From: Micromonospora chokoriensis | GTDB taxonomy: Bacteria > Actinomycetota > Actinomycetes > Mycobacteriales > Micromonosporaceae | Reading direction: 5' to 3' | Assembly: GCF_900091505.1 (NCBI RefSeq) | Contig: NZ_LT607409.1 | Location: 4,712,001 to 4,776,000 of the forward strand | DNA: 64,000 nucleotides | Part shown: positions 1 to 7,432 of the stretch, piece by piece | Numbering within the stretch: the first letter of the stretch is position 1 | Layout: every line of letters begins with the position of its first letter | Made by a program: the position numbers and the translations under genes | The notes under the pieces: generated by a model | Database searches by the model: none | Told to the model about the DNA's origin: nothing | What the model saw: only the letters and a program-made list of their open reading frames with translations

Positions 1-204
1 CTGGTGTCGTTGGGTGCCATGCCGTTGGGTTACGCGCTGGCGCCGTTGGCCGTCGACGCGTTCGGCGCCCCGGTGCCCCTGGCCGTCGCCGGGCTGCTGG
101 TCCTCGCCTCCTGCGCGGGCACGTCACTCGTGCCCGGCGTACGCCGACTCACCTGGCCGGCGACCCCGCAACCGCAACCGGCCGAACCCGTAGGCGCCCG
201 CTGA
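1..204 (+). CDS. MFS transporter, C-terminal fragment cut by window edge
   Basis: The reading frame is open from base 1 and stops at 202-204, so only the last 67 residues are present. They form two hydrophobic stretches separated by a short loop (ALAPLAVDAFGAPVPLAVAG, then an Ala/Leu/Val-rich helix), followed by an Arg, Pro and Gln-rich cytoplasmic tail. This fits the last two helices of a major facilitator transporter. The substrate cannot be inferred from the tail. It converges on the DUF397 gene on the opposite strand. Confidence 0.6.
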   Translation: MVSLGAMPLGYALAPLAVDAFGAPVPLAVAGLLVLASCAGTSLVPGVRRLTWPATPQPQPAEPVGAR

Positions 205-209
205 CGAGG

Positions 210-401
210 TCAGGCGGCGTGGCGTGCCAGCGCGACGAAGCACCGCCACGACGCGGGGCTGAAGGCCAGCGTTCCGCCGTCGCGATCCTTCGTGTCCCGC
301 ACCAGGACCACACCCGGCAGGTTGTCGGCGACCTCGACACAGTTACCGCCGTTGCCGCCGCTCTTGGTGCTCTTCCGCCAGCGCGCGCCGGTCATGTCCA
401 T
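210..401 (-). CDS. DUF397 domain protein
   Basis: A 63-residue protein beginning MDMTGARWRKSTKS, with the family hallmarks W-x-KS, then NCVEVA, then VRDTKD and a C-terminal SPASW stretch. DUF397 proteins are small actinobacterial proteins usually paired with an XRE/DUF5753 regulator (the Streptomyces BldB/WhiJ-associated type). The start was chosen at 401 because it gives the canonical domain. It overlaps the end of the upstream XRE gene by about 10 bp, which implies translational coupling. Its exact role is unknown; the pair resembles regulator/antagonist modules. Confidence 0.9.
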   Translation of the reverse strand: MDMTGARWRKSTKSGGNGGNCVEVADNLPGVVLVRDTKDRDGGTLAFSPASWRCFVALARHAA

Positions 402-1162
402 GCTGCTGCCGCTTCTCTGAGGAGTGCCAGGGAACGCCCTCGGGGCAGTGCCTCTCCGCGAATCCGCTCCCACCGTCGCTCCAGATTAACAAGGTCCGAT
501 GGCTGGTCCAGGATCTGCGCCTGGGCCGCGCTGTCCACGTGCGCGACCCGGGAACCGTCCGGCAGGTCCGCGATGGTGAACGGCCCGTCGAGCCCCGGGT
601 AGCTGGGCGCGTCCGCCGGGACGATGTGCAACTGCACGGTGCCCGCTTCGGCGTGCCCGACCAGGCGCGCGAGTTGGGCGGCCATCAGGGCGCGGTCGTC
701 GCCGACGCGCCGTCGCAGCACGCCCTCGTCCAGCACGGCCACCAGCAGGGGCCCGCCCTCCCCCGGCGCGAGGATCGCCTGTCGGCCGAGGCGCGCCTCG
801 GTGAACTCGTCGATCGCCTCCGCCGCCAGCATCCCGTCGGCCAGGGTCGCGCGCGCGTACGCCTCGGTCTGCAACAACCCGGGCACCCACGCCAACTCGA
901 ACGACCGCAGCGTCACCGCCTCGCGTTCCAGGTCGACCCACGGCCGGAACCACACCGGCTCACGGCGACGGTCCGCGTCCGGCCACAACGTGTCGAGGTC
1001 CTTGGCGAGGAGGTCGGCGACGGTCGCCCGGTGCCGACTCTGTGGAACGTGCCCCGGGTTCGCCCACCGGGCGACGGTCTTCGGGTGCACCCCGATCCGG
1101 TCGGCGAGGCTCTCGGCGGTATGACCCGCTGCGGCGAGCGCTGCGACAAAGGCGTGGTTCAT
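392..1162 (-). CDS. XRE-family transcriptional regulator with DUF5753 domain
   Basis: A 256-residue protein. A Cro/C1-type helix-turn-helix lies near residues 13-55 (AESLADRIGVHPKTVARW), followed by the DUF5753 domain (LRSFELAWVPGLLQTEAYARA, a typical signature) to the C terminus. The start at 1162 is preceded by AGGAGAGGAC, a strong ribosome binding site. A longer open frame upstream lacks such a site. The gene is followed by, and overlaps, the DUF397 gene, which is the standard WhiJ-like arrangement. It is likely a DNA-binding regulator whose activity the small partner modulates. The ligand is not known. Confidence 0.92.
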   Translation of the reverse strand: MNHAFVAALAAAGHTAESLADRIGVHPKTVARWANPGHVPQSRHRATVADLLAKDLDTLWPDADRRREPVWFRPWVDLEREAVTLRSFELAWVPGLLQTEAYARATLADGMLAAEAIDEFTEARLGRQAILAPGEGGPLLVAVLDEGVLRRRVGDDRALMAAQLARLVGHAEAGTVQLHIVPADAPSYPGLDGPFTIADLPDGSRVAHVDSAAQAQILDQPSDLVNLERRWERIRGEALPRGRSLALLREAAAAWT

Positions 1163-1367
1163 GCCGTCCTCTCCTGGTGCAAAGCGGCTGCGATGAAGAC
1201 ATAACGCAACGCTGTGTGCTTGTCCAGTAACTACCGGCAAAGTGCGGTATCAGGCGGCGCGGCCGGCAGGGATTCGACCCGGCGGGCGCGTTCGCGGGGC
1301 CGCTTCCGGTGGGCGAGCACTCCCGGAAGCGGCCCCTTCCCAGACGCCGACCAGAGGGAAAAGACCG

Positions 1368-1664
1368 GTGCCCGAGAGCAACGAAGACGCTGGCCGGTTC
1401 AGGGCCGGCGACGTGGTCCTCCTGACCGACGCCGCGAGCGTGCAGTTCCGGAAACCGATCGTCGTCCGCGTCATCCGCGAGATACCCGACCGGTACACGT
1501 ACGACGGTTGGCTCTGGCTCGACGCGTACCAGCTCGACACCAAGGGCGACGCGGTGGCGCGGCGGGAACTGTTCGTGATGCGCGCGGGCGTACAGCGGCA
1601 GGCACCCGGCGAGGCGCGGCGGCCCGCGCCCGTCCGGCGTCGGACCACCGCGCGGACCGTCTGA
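1368..1664 (+). CDS. small conserved actinobacterial protein, unknown function
   Basis: A 98-residue protein starting GTG at 1368 after AGAGGGA. The core RFRAGDVVLLTDAASVQF followed by VRVIREIPDRYTYDGWLWLDAYQLD looks like a compact beta-rich domain. The C-terminal tail is Arg and Pro-rich. From memory, similar short proteins with a DGWLWLDGY-like motif recur in Micromonosporaceae, but no function is established. It overlaps the next gene by one base (TGATG), so the two are probably co-translated. Confidence 0.7.
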   Translation: MPESNEDAGRFRAGDVVLLTDAASVQFRKPIVVRVIREIPDRYTYDGWLWLDAYQLDTKGDAVARRELFVMRAGVQRQAPGEARRPAPVRRRTTARTV

Positions 1665-1909
1665 TGCGCGAGCACCGCAAGCATCTGCCGTCGCGGCCGT
1701 CGTGGCGCTGCCCGGTCTGCGGCATCCGGTGGCCGTGCTCGGCCGCGAAGCTGCGCCTGCTCGCCGAGTTCCGCGAGGATCGGCCGGGTCTGCTGACGCA
1801 CCTGGCGAAGGTTCAGGAGGCGGCCAACGCCGACCTCGCCACGCTCCACCCGGGCGTCGCGCTTCCCGACCTGACCCCGCGCTTCGTCGGCTGGGCGGAG
1901 ACCCGCTGA
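1664..1909 (+). CDS. small CPxCGxxWPC protein, unknown function
   Basis: An 81-residue protein whose start codon shares a base with the stop of the preceding gene. Residues 15-25 carry CPVCGIRWPC, three cysteines in a knuckle-like spacing that suggests zinc or another metal. The rest is a helical segment (AAKLRLLAEFREDRPGLLTHLAKVQEAANADL) and a short tail ending FVGWAETR. No enzyme motif is seen. Small proteins of this layout are common in Micromonosporaceae and are often mislabelled in databases. I do not assign a function. Confidence 0.65.
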   Translation: MREHRKHLPSRPSWRCPVCGIRWPCSAAKLRLLAEFREDRPGLLTHLAKVQEAANADLATLHPGVALPDLTPRFVGWAETR

Positions 1910-1934
1910 CCAGGGCGGGCCGTCGGTGCGCTGA

Positions 1935-2522
1935 TCAGACCGGGCCGTCGGTGCGCAGCCGAGCGTGCAGGTGCATGTCGTGCCAACCGTCGGTGTGGCG
2001 AACCGACCCTCGGCGCATGCCCTCCACCGGGAAGCCGGTCCGCGCGGCCACCCGGCAGGACGCCGCGTTGCCGGTCGAGTGTTCCAGCGCCAACCGGTGC
2101 AGACCAGCCCGCGTGAAGCTCCACCGGACGAGTGCCCCCAGTGCCTGGGTGGCGATGCCCCGACCACGCGCGGCGGGCAACAGCCAGTACGACACCTGCG
2201 CCGACGCCTCGGTCAGCAGCACGTCGCGCAACCCCACCTGGCCGACCGGCCGGTCGTCGGCGTCGACGACCGCCCAACTGGCGGCCGTCTCGTCGCGCCA
2301 ACGGTCGGCCCACTGCACCGTCCACGACCGCGCCTCGTCGTCGCTGTCGAGACGACGCACGTGCCATCGCTGGATCGCCGGACAGTCGAATGCGGCCCGC
2401 ACGGCCGGGGCGTCGTCGTCACGCCAGGGCCGCAGCGCCAGCCCGGAACGCACCGGAAGGTGGGGTTGCTCCTGGGCGGCGAGGCTACCGACAGGCAGGG
2501 CGGGCGCGACGAGCAGCGGCAT
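1935..2522 (-). CDS. GNAT family N-acetyltransferase (RimJ/RimL type)
   Basis: A 195-residue protein with the GNAT fold: LALRPWRDDDAPAVRAAF at the N terminus, the central strand QVSYWLLPAARGRGIATQAL containing the acetyl-CoA-binding R-G-R-G-x-A loop, and the C-terminal LHRLALEHSTGNAASCRVAARTGF typical of RimJ/RimL-like enzymes. It probably acetylates an amino group of a protein N terminus or small molecule, but the substrate is not evident. It is a single gene with no operon partner. The start at 2522 gives an about 25-residue leader before the fold, so an internal start is possible. Confidence 0.88.
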   Translation of the reverse strand: MPLLVAPALPVGSLAAQEQPHLPVRSGLALRPWRDDDAPAVRAAFDCPAIQRWHVRRLDSDDEARSWTVQWADRWRDETAASWAVVDADDRPVGQVGLRDVLLTEASAQVSYWLLPAARGRGIATQALGALVRWSFTRAGLHRLALEHSTGNAASCRVAARTGFPVEGMRRGSVRHTDGWHDMHLHARLRTDGPV

Positions 2523-2579
2523 TCGCCCATTATCGACGCGAGAGACTCAGTTGCCGGTCGGGCCGCCTCCCGACGCGAG

Positions 2580-2628
2580 AGATCTTGGACAGTTTCCGTT
2601 AGGGCGTAACGGAAACTGTCCAAGATCT
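2580..2628. repeat. perfect 22-bp inverted repeat with 5-nt loop
   Basis: The left arm 2580-2601 and right arm 2607-2628 are exact reverse complements (AGATCTTGGACAGTTTCCGT... in both directions), with GGGCG between them. The arms are far less GC-rich than the surroundings. There is no T-run on either side. The element lies between a GNAT gene and a DinB gene that are both on the minus strand. It could be a dispersed extragenic palindrome or a terminator-like hairpin. Confidence 0.85.
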
Positions 2629-2743
2629 GGTGGTACCACCGCTGTCCGACAACCCGCTCGACCCTGGCTCGGACGTGACGCACAGCCGTTCACACGAACG
2701 AAGCCCCGAGCAGCGACATCAGGCCATCATCGAGCCGAGGTTC

Positions 2744-3250
2744 TCACTCTCCGGTCGGGCCGCTCGCGAGTTCGGCGACCACGTCGAGGTGACCGAGGTG
2801 GCGGGCGTACTCCTGGACCAGGTGGAACAGCACCCGCTCCAGCGACGCCGGGTCCGCGCCGTTCCAACGCGGGCCCGGGGCGCCGATCTCCGCCAGGTCG
2901 TGGGCCGTCACGACCGCGCTGGTGTGCGCGCCCTGCGCCCGCAGTGCCGCCACCAGGTCCTCCCGGGTCACGTCCGGGGCGACGTACCAGCGGTCGTCGC
3001 GGCGGTCACCCCACGGCTCGGCCACGTCGCGGCCCTGGAAGCCCCACTCGATCCAGCGCAGCTCGACGTGTCGCAGGTGGGTGAGCAACTCCAGCGGGGT
3101 CCACCCCGACGGCAGCCGGCTGCTCCGCAGCTCCGACTCGTCCAGCGCCGACACCTTGGCCACCATGGATTCCCGGAAGTAGTCCAGGTAGCGCAGGAAG
3201 ACCTCGGTGCGGCTGCCGGCCGGGGCGGTGGGCTCGGGGAACGACGTCAT
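2744..3250 (-). CDS. DinB-fold protein (DUF664 family)
   Basis: A 168-residue four-helix protein of the DinB/DUF664 family. The metal-ligand histidines are in LLTHLRHVELRW and in LFHLVQEYARHLGHLDV, the usual three-His arrangement. Family members are thiol (mycothiol or bacillithiol)-dependent transferases or detoxification enzymes, and in actinomycetes mycothiol is the likely cofactor. The start codon overlaps the stop of the upstream aldo/keto reductase (ATGA at 3247-3250), so the two form a coupled operon and may act on the same reactive compound. Confidence 0.88.
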   Translation of the reverse strand: MTSFPEPTAPAGSRTEVFLRYLDYFRESMVAKVSALDESELRSSRLPSGWTPLELLTHLRHVELRWIEWGFQGRDVAEPWGDRRDDRWYVAPDVTREDLVAALRAQGAHTSAVVTAHDLAEIGAPGPRWNGADPASLERVLFHLVQEYARHLGHLDVVAELASGPTGE

Positions 3251-4278
3251 GACGCGCTCGGCAGGTCACGGCCGCGCTGCCGCACACCCGCGCCGCCGTA
3301 CGGGTAGTCGCCCACGAGCGGCGCGCTCGCCTCGTCGAGCCGCCGCATCTGCTCGGCGTCGAGATCCAGGTCGGCGGCGGTCAGGTTGTCGTCGAGCTGC
3401 TCGGTGGTACGCGCGCCGAGGATCACCGACGTGACCGCCGGCCGGGCCGCCAGCCAGGCCAGCGCCACCGCCGACATGGACACGCCGCGTTGCCCGGCGA
3501 TCTCGCGCACCGCGTCGAGCACCCGCCAGGTGCGCTCCTCGGCGTTGCGTCCCGCGTACGCCTCGACGCCCCGCTCCGGGTTCTCGCCGAGCCGGGTCGC
3601 GCCGGTCGGGGCGTTGTCGCGTTGGTACTTGCCGGTCAGCCAGCCGCCGCCCAGCGGTGACCACGGCAGGATGCCGATGCCCTCGTTCTCGCAGACCGGC
3701 ACCACCTCGAACTCGATCTCCCGGGCCAGCAGGTTGTACTGCGGTTGCACCGTCACGATCGGGGTGAGGTTGAGGTGCTGGGTGAGCAGGGCCGCCTTCT
3801 GCAACTGCCAACCGGTGAAGTTGCTGACGCCCGCGTAGCGGATCTTGCCGGCGCTGACCGCGTCGTCGAAGAACCGCAGCGTCTCCGGCAGCGGGGTCAG
3901 CGGATCCCAGGCGTGCGCCTGGTACAGGTCGACGGCCTCGACGCCGAGTCGGCGCAGGCTGGCGTCCAGGGCGCGGGTGAGGTGCACCCGGGACAGGCCG
4001 GCGTCGTTGGCGCCCGGACCCATCGGGAAGCGCCCCTTGGTGGCGATGACGAGACGGTCCCGAACGTCGGGCCGCGCCCGCAGCCAACGGCCGACGATCT
4101 CCTCGGAGATACCACGGGAGTAGACGTCGGCGGTGTCGATGAAGGTGCCGCCGACCTCGACGAACCGGTCCAGTTGGGCGAAGCTGCCCGCCTCGTCGGT
4201 CTCCGCGCCGAAGGTCATCGTGCCGAGGCACAGTGTCGACACCACGGTGCCGGTGGCGCCCAGATTGCGATAGCGCAT
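3247..4278 (-). CDS. aldo/keto reductase
   Basis: A 343-residue NADPH-dependent aldo/keto reductase. The catalytic tetrad is visible: D48 and Y53 (FIDTADVY), K81 (IATKGR) and H122 (YQAHAWD). The cofactor region is at SVILGARTTEQLDDNL near the C terminus. It resembles the YajO/YakC-like group that reduces aldehydes or ketones. The start at 4278 follows GAAAGGA. A longer frame extends upstream but lacks the family N terminus MRYRNLG. It is the first gene of the pair with the DinB protein. Confidence 0.93.
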   Translation of the reverse strand: MRYRNLGATGTVVSTLCLGTMTFGAETDEAGSFAQLDRFVEVGGTFIDTADVYSRGISEEIVGRWLRARPDVRDRLVIATKGRFPMGPGANDAGLSRVHLTRALDASLRRLGVEAVDLYQAHAWDPLTPLPETLRFFDDAVSAGKIRYAGVSNFTGWQLQKAALLTQHLNLTPIVTVQPQYNLLAREIEFEVVPVCENEGIGILPWSPLGGGWLTGKYQRDNAPTGATRLGENPERGVEAYAGRNAEERTWRVLDAVREIAGQRGVSMSAVALAWLAARPAVTSVILGARTTEQLDDNLTAADLDLDAEQMRRLDEASAPLVGDYPYGGAGVRQRGRDLPSAS

Positions 4279-4399
4279 ATCGTCCTTTCGGTCCGAGTGA
4301 CAAGCCGATCTTCGCACTGGTCCCGACCAGGCGCACACGGCACAGTCCCGTACGCCGCACGGGCACCCGCACGACATCGCCGCCGGTCATCATGAGCGA

Positions 4400-5953
4400 G
4401 TGAGCGAGCCCGCGATCGATATCGACCGACCGCACCGGCCCACCCAGCCGCCGCCGTCGGCGACGCCACCCGAGCCCGGCGCGCCCACGCGCGGTCCGTG
4501 GCTGGTGGCCGCCGCCACCACTGTGACGCTGCTGCTGCTCGCCGGTCGGTACGGCTACCACCGCGACGAGTTGTACTTCCTGCTCGCCGGCCGACACCTC
4601 GACTGGGGTTACGTCGACCAGGGGCCGCTGGTCCCGGCGTTGGCCCGGCTGCTCGACACGATCGCGCCGGGCAACCTGGTCGTGCTGCGTACCCCGTCGG
4701 CGGTGGTGGCCGGCGCCGCGGTGCTGCTGGTCACCGCGATCGCCCGCGAGGTGGGCGGCGGTCGGGGCGCACAGGTCTTCGCGGCGGTGCTCGCCGCGCT
4801 GTCCGGCATCGTGCTCGCCAGCGGTCACCTGCTCAGCACCACCACCGTCGACCTGCTGGTGTGGCTGGTCGCGGCGTGGTGCGCGCTGCGGTTGCTACGC
4901 ACCGGTGACAGTCGTTGGGCGCTCGGCATCGGGCTGGCGCTCGGGGTGGGCATGCTCAGCAAGGTGCTGCCGGCGTTGCTGGCCGTGGGGCTGGTCGCCG
5001 GGGTGCTCATCGCCGGGCCACGTCGGCTGCTGCGGGACCGCTGGGTGCTCGCCGCCGCGGCAGTCGCCGCCCTGCTGGCCGCACCGAACCTGATCTGGCA
5101 GGCGGCGCACGGCTTTCCACAGCTCGGGGTGGCGGCCTCCATCGCCGACGGGGACAGCTCCTACAGTGGCCGCCTCGACGCGTTCGTCCTCCAGTTCGTC
5201 ATCATCAGTCCGTACGCCGTGCCGATCTGGATCGCGGGGTTCGTCGCCCTGCTGCGGCGACCGGCGTGGCGGGCGTACCGCGCGGTGGGTTGGGCCTGGT
5301 TGGTGGTGGTCGGCATCGTGCTGATCGCCGGCGGCAAGGGTTACTACGACGCGCCGTTGCTGTTGGTCCTCACCGCGGCCGGCGCGGTGGTTACCGCCGG
5401 GTGGGCGTCGCGTGGGTCGGTGCGGCTGCGGCGCGGGCTGCTCGCGCTGGGTGTGGTGCCGTTCCTGCTGCCCAACATCGTGCTGTTGCTGCCGGTGCTG
5501 CCGGCCGATCGGTTGCCCGGTTTCGTGGTCGACGTCAACTACGACGCGGGCGAGACGATCGGTTGGCCGGCGTTCGCCGACTCGGTCGCCGCCGTCCATC
5601 GTGGTCTGTCTCCCGAGGAGCGTTCCCGGGCGGTCATCCTGACCGGCAACTACGGTGAGGCGGGCGCGTTGGCCCGTTTCGGTCCGGCCCGTGACCTGCC
5701 CCGCGCCTACTCCGGGCACAACAGCATGGTCGACTTCGGTCGGCCACCCGCCGACGCGGACGTGGTGATCGCCGTCGGCTGGGCCGGTCCCGGCCGGTTG
5801 AACTCCTGGTTCGAGTCGTGCACGCAGGCCGGATGGGTGGACCAGCGGGTCGAGGTCGCGAACGACGAAAACGGCGGTCCGATCCACGTGTGCCGGGGGC
5901 TGCGGCGTCCGTGGGCGCAGATCTGGGACACCGAGGTACGCCACACCGGGTGA
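4400..5953 (+). CDS. GT39/ArnT-like membrane glycosyltransferase
   Basis: A 517-residue polytopic membrane protein with a Pro-rich cytoplasmic N terminus (about 30 residues), then about 10-12 hydrophobic segments. The first extracytoplasmic loop has the hallmark YGYHRDELYFLLAGRHLDWGYVDQGPL, with acidic residues as in PMT_2/ArnT enzymes that use polyprenyl-phosphate sugars. The C-terminal soluble part (from about residue 370) is extracytoplasmic. It likely transfers a sugar from a lipid donor to a cell-envelope acceptor. It starts GTG at 4400, divergent from the aldo/keto reductase and convergent with rrf2. Confidence 0.88.
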   Translation: MSEPAIDIDRPHRPTQPPPSATPPEPGAPTRGPWLVAAATTVTLLLLAGRYGYHRDELYFLLAGRHLDWGYVDQGPLVPALARLLDTIAPGNLVVLRTPSAVVAGAAVLLVTAIAREVGGGRGAQVFAAVLAALSGIVLASGHLLSTTTVDLLVWLVAAWCALRLLRTGDSRWALGIGLALGVGMLSKVLPALLAVGLVAGVLIAGPRRLLRDRWVLAAAAVAALLAAPNLIWQAAHGFPQLGVAASIADGDSSYSGRLDAFVLQFVIISPYAVPIWIAGFVALLRRPAWRAYRAVGWAWLVVVGIVLIAGGKGYYDAPLLLVLTAAGAVVTAGWASRGSVRLRRGLLALGVVPFLLPNIVLLLPVLPADRLPGFVVDVNYDAGETIGWPAFADSVAAVHRGLSPEERSRAVILTGNYGEAGALARFGPARDLPRAYSGHNSMVDFGRPPADADVVIAVGWAGPGRLNSWFESCTQAGWVDQRVEVANDENGGPIHVCRGLRRPWAQIWDTEVRHTG

Positions 5954-5958
5954 CGGTG

Positions 5959-6030
5959 CTCAGCCGGCTCCGCCGGTCGGGCAGGCTCAGCCGGCTCCGC
6001 CGGTCGGGCAGGCTCAGCCGGCTCCGCTGG
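5959..6030. repeat. 27-bp tandem repeat overlapping the 3' end of the Rrf2 gene
   Basis: Two exact 27-bp units (5959-5985 and 5986-6012, starting CTCAGCCGGCTCCGCCGGTC) are followed by a third partial copy at 6013-6030. The third copy is the last six codons of the Rrf2 gene, including its stop. Each upstream copy therefore carries a duplicate of the stop region. This looks like slippage duplication of the gene end in a convergent intergenic space. Confidence 0.85.
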
Positions 6031-6496
6031 TGAGCCAGGTCTGGATGCCGGCCAGCGCCTCGGGGCCGGAGTTGCTGTCGACGTCGCGGGCGAGATCGGC
6101 GATCGTGACGGCGGCGAGCGCCTGCCGCCAGGCGTCCTCGGCTGCCCACATGGCGCGGGCGACCGGGCACGGCGTCGTGCAGGCGTCGGCCGGGGTCGCG
6201 AACGGGCCCCGCTGGCGGATCTCGGTGCAGACGAAGCTGGGCCCGGGCCCGTCGACGGCGCGCACCACGTCGAGCAGCGTGACGCTCTCCGGGGCGCGGG
6301 TGAGGACGTAACCGCCGGACTTGCCCTGCACGGAGTGGATCAGCCCGGCGCGGGCGAGGGACTGGAGCTGCTTGGCGAGGTAGCTGCTGGACACGTCGTG
6401 CAGCTCCGCCAGCTTGGCCGCCGGGACGGGCGTGTCGCTGGCCGTGAGGACCACGCAGCAGTGCAGCGCCCACTCGACCCCGCCGGACATCTTCAT
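6014..6496 (-). CDS. Rrf2-family transcriptional regulator
   Basis: A 160-residue Rrf2 protein with a winged helix at residues 5-75 (VPAAKLAELHDVSSSYLAKQLQSLARAGLIHSVQGKSGGYVL) and a dimerisation helix. Three cysteines at C90, C106 and C110 match the ligand or redox-sensing positions of IscR/NsrR-like members, so it may bind an iron-sulfur cluster or sense thiol oxidation. It is divergent from an NmrA-like oxidoreductase, as with the Bacillus ywnA/ywnB pair. A large inverted repeat in the shared promoter suggests autoregulation and control of the neighbour. Confidence 0.9.
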   Translation of the reverse strand: MKMSGGVEWALHCCVVLTASDTPVPAAKLAELHDVSSSYLAKQLQSLARAGLIHSVQGKSGGYVLTRAPESVTLLDVVRAVDGPGPSFVCTEIRQRGPFATPADACTTPCPVARAMWAAEDAWRQALAAVTIADLARDVDSNSGPEALAGIQTWLTSGAG

Positions 6497-6519
6497 GACG
6501 TCACCCTAGTCACCCCGTT

Positions 6520-6570
6520 ACTCGGACCTCTCCTGTCTGAGTATACTTCTCGGACAGAAGAGGTCCGAGT
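6520..6570. promoter_or_regulatory. candidate Rrf2 operator in divergent promoter
   Basis: Arms ACTCGGACCTCT (6520-6531) and AGAGGTCCGAGT (6559-6570) are perfect 12-bp complements. Inside them is an AT-rich core with GAGTATACTTC and a further TCGGAC copy (6550-6555). The element lies 24-74 bp upstream of the Rrf2 start and 50-100 bp upstream of the SDR start, the right place to repress both genes. Assigning it to this Rrf2 protein is inference. Confidence 0.7.
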
Positions 6571-6619
6571 TTGACGGTTCGTGAGTCGGACGAAGGCCCA
6601 CACACTCGCAGGAAGGTGC

Positions 6620-7363
6620 ATGACCGTGAAGATCGCCGTACTGGGTGGGACCGGCCTCATCGGGTCGCAGGTCGTCAAGATCTTGCAATCCGCCGGGCAC
6701 GAGGCGGTGCCGCACTCGCTGTCCACCGGGGTGGACCTGCTCACCGGGCAGGGCCTCACCGAGGCGCTCACCGGCGCCGACGTCGTCGTCAACCTGACGA
6801 ACTCGCCGACCTTCGACGACGCCTCCCCCGCCTTCTTCCAGACGACCATGGACAACCTCCTGGCCGCCGCCGGCAGCGCGGGCGTCGGACACGCGGTGGT
6901 GCTCTCCATCGTCGGCGTCGACCAGGTGCCCGACCTGGCCTACTACCGCGCCAAGGTCCTCCAGGAGGACATCCTCAAGGCCGGCCCCGTGCCGTACTCG
7001 ATCGTGCGCGCCACCCAGTTCTTCGAGTTCGTCGAGGCGATCCTGTCCTGGACCGCCGACGACACCACCGTCCGCCTGCCCGAGACCCCGGTGCAGCCCA
7101 TGGCCGCCGCCGACGTGGCACAGGCCGTCGCCGACGTCAGCATGGGCGCGCCCCTGCAGGGCATCCGCAACGTCGCCGGCCCCGACGTCTTCGCCCTCGA
7201 CGAGTTGGGCCGGATCACCCTCGCCGCCCGCGGCGACCAGCGCACCGTCACCACCGAGAGCGCCGGCATGTTCGCCGCCGTCCCCGGTGACGTCCTCACC
7301 GCCCCCGCCGGGTCCGTCATCGCTCCCACCGCCTACCGGGAGTGGCTCGGCCGCCAGGGCTGA
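6620..7363 (+). CDS. NAD(P)-binding SDR, NmrA-like oxidoreductase
   Basis: A 247-residue protein with an N-terminal Rossmann motif KIAVLGGTGLIGSQ (GGTGLIG at residues 9-15) and no classical Tyr-x3-Lys pair in the expected place. It therefore fits atypical NmrA/TMR-like SDRs that bind NAD(P) as redox sensors or quinone reductases. The start at 6620 follows AGGAAGG. It is controlled from the divergent promoter shared with Rrf2 and is probably the main target of that regulator. A role in electrophile or oxidative stress is inferred from the pairing. Confidence 0.87.
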   Translation: MTVKIAVLGGTGLIGSQVVKILQSAGHEAVPHSLSTGVDLLTGQGLTEALTGADVVVNLTNSPTFDDASPAFFQTTMDNLLAAAGSAGVGHAVVLSIVGVDQVPDLAYYRAKVLQEDILKAGPVPYSIVRATQFFEFVEAILSWTADDTTVRLPETPVQPMAAADVAQAVADVSMGAPLQGIRNVAGPDVFALDELGRITLAARGDQRTVTTESAGMFAAVPGDVLTAPAGSVIAPTAYREWLGRQG

Positions 7364-7384
7364 CCCGCCGATCGGCACGCACGC

Positions 7385-7410
7385 CGCCGTGGCTTTCGAC
7401 CACCACGGCG
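7385..7410. terminator. short hairpin between convergent genes
   Basis: CGCCGTGG (7385-7392) pairs with CCACGGCG (7403-7410) across a 10-nt loop, in the 69-bp space between the convergent SDR and MFS genes. It has no T-tract. It is a plausible bidirectional terminator of the weak actinobacterial kind. Confidence 0.5.
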
Positions 7411-7432
7411 ACGTGCGGTACGGGCCCTCAGG

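Noticed and set aside
5959..6030. Tandem repeats considered as a CRISPR array
   Set aside because: The units are 27 bp and directly abutting, with no spacers and no cas genes. They are a duplication of a gene end.
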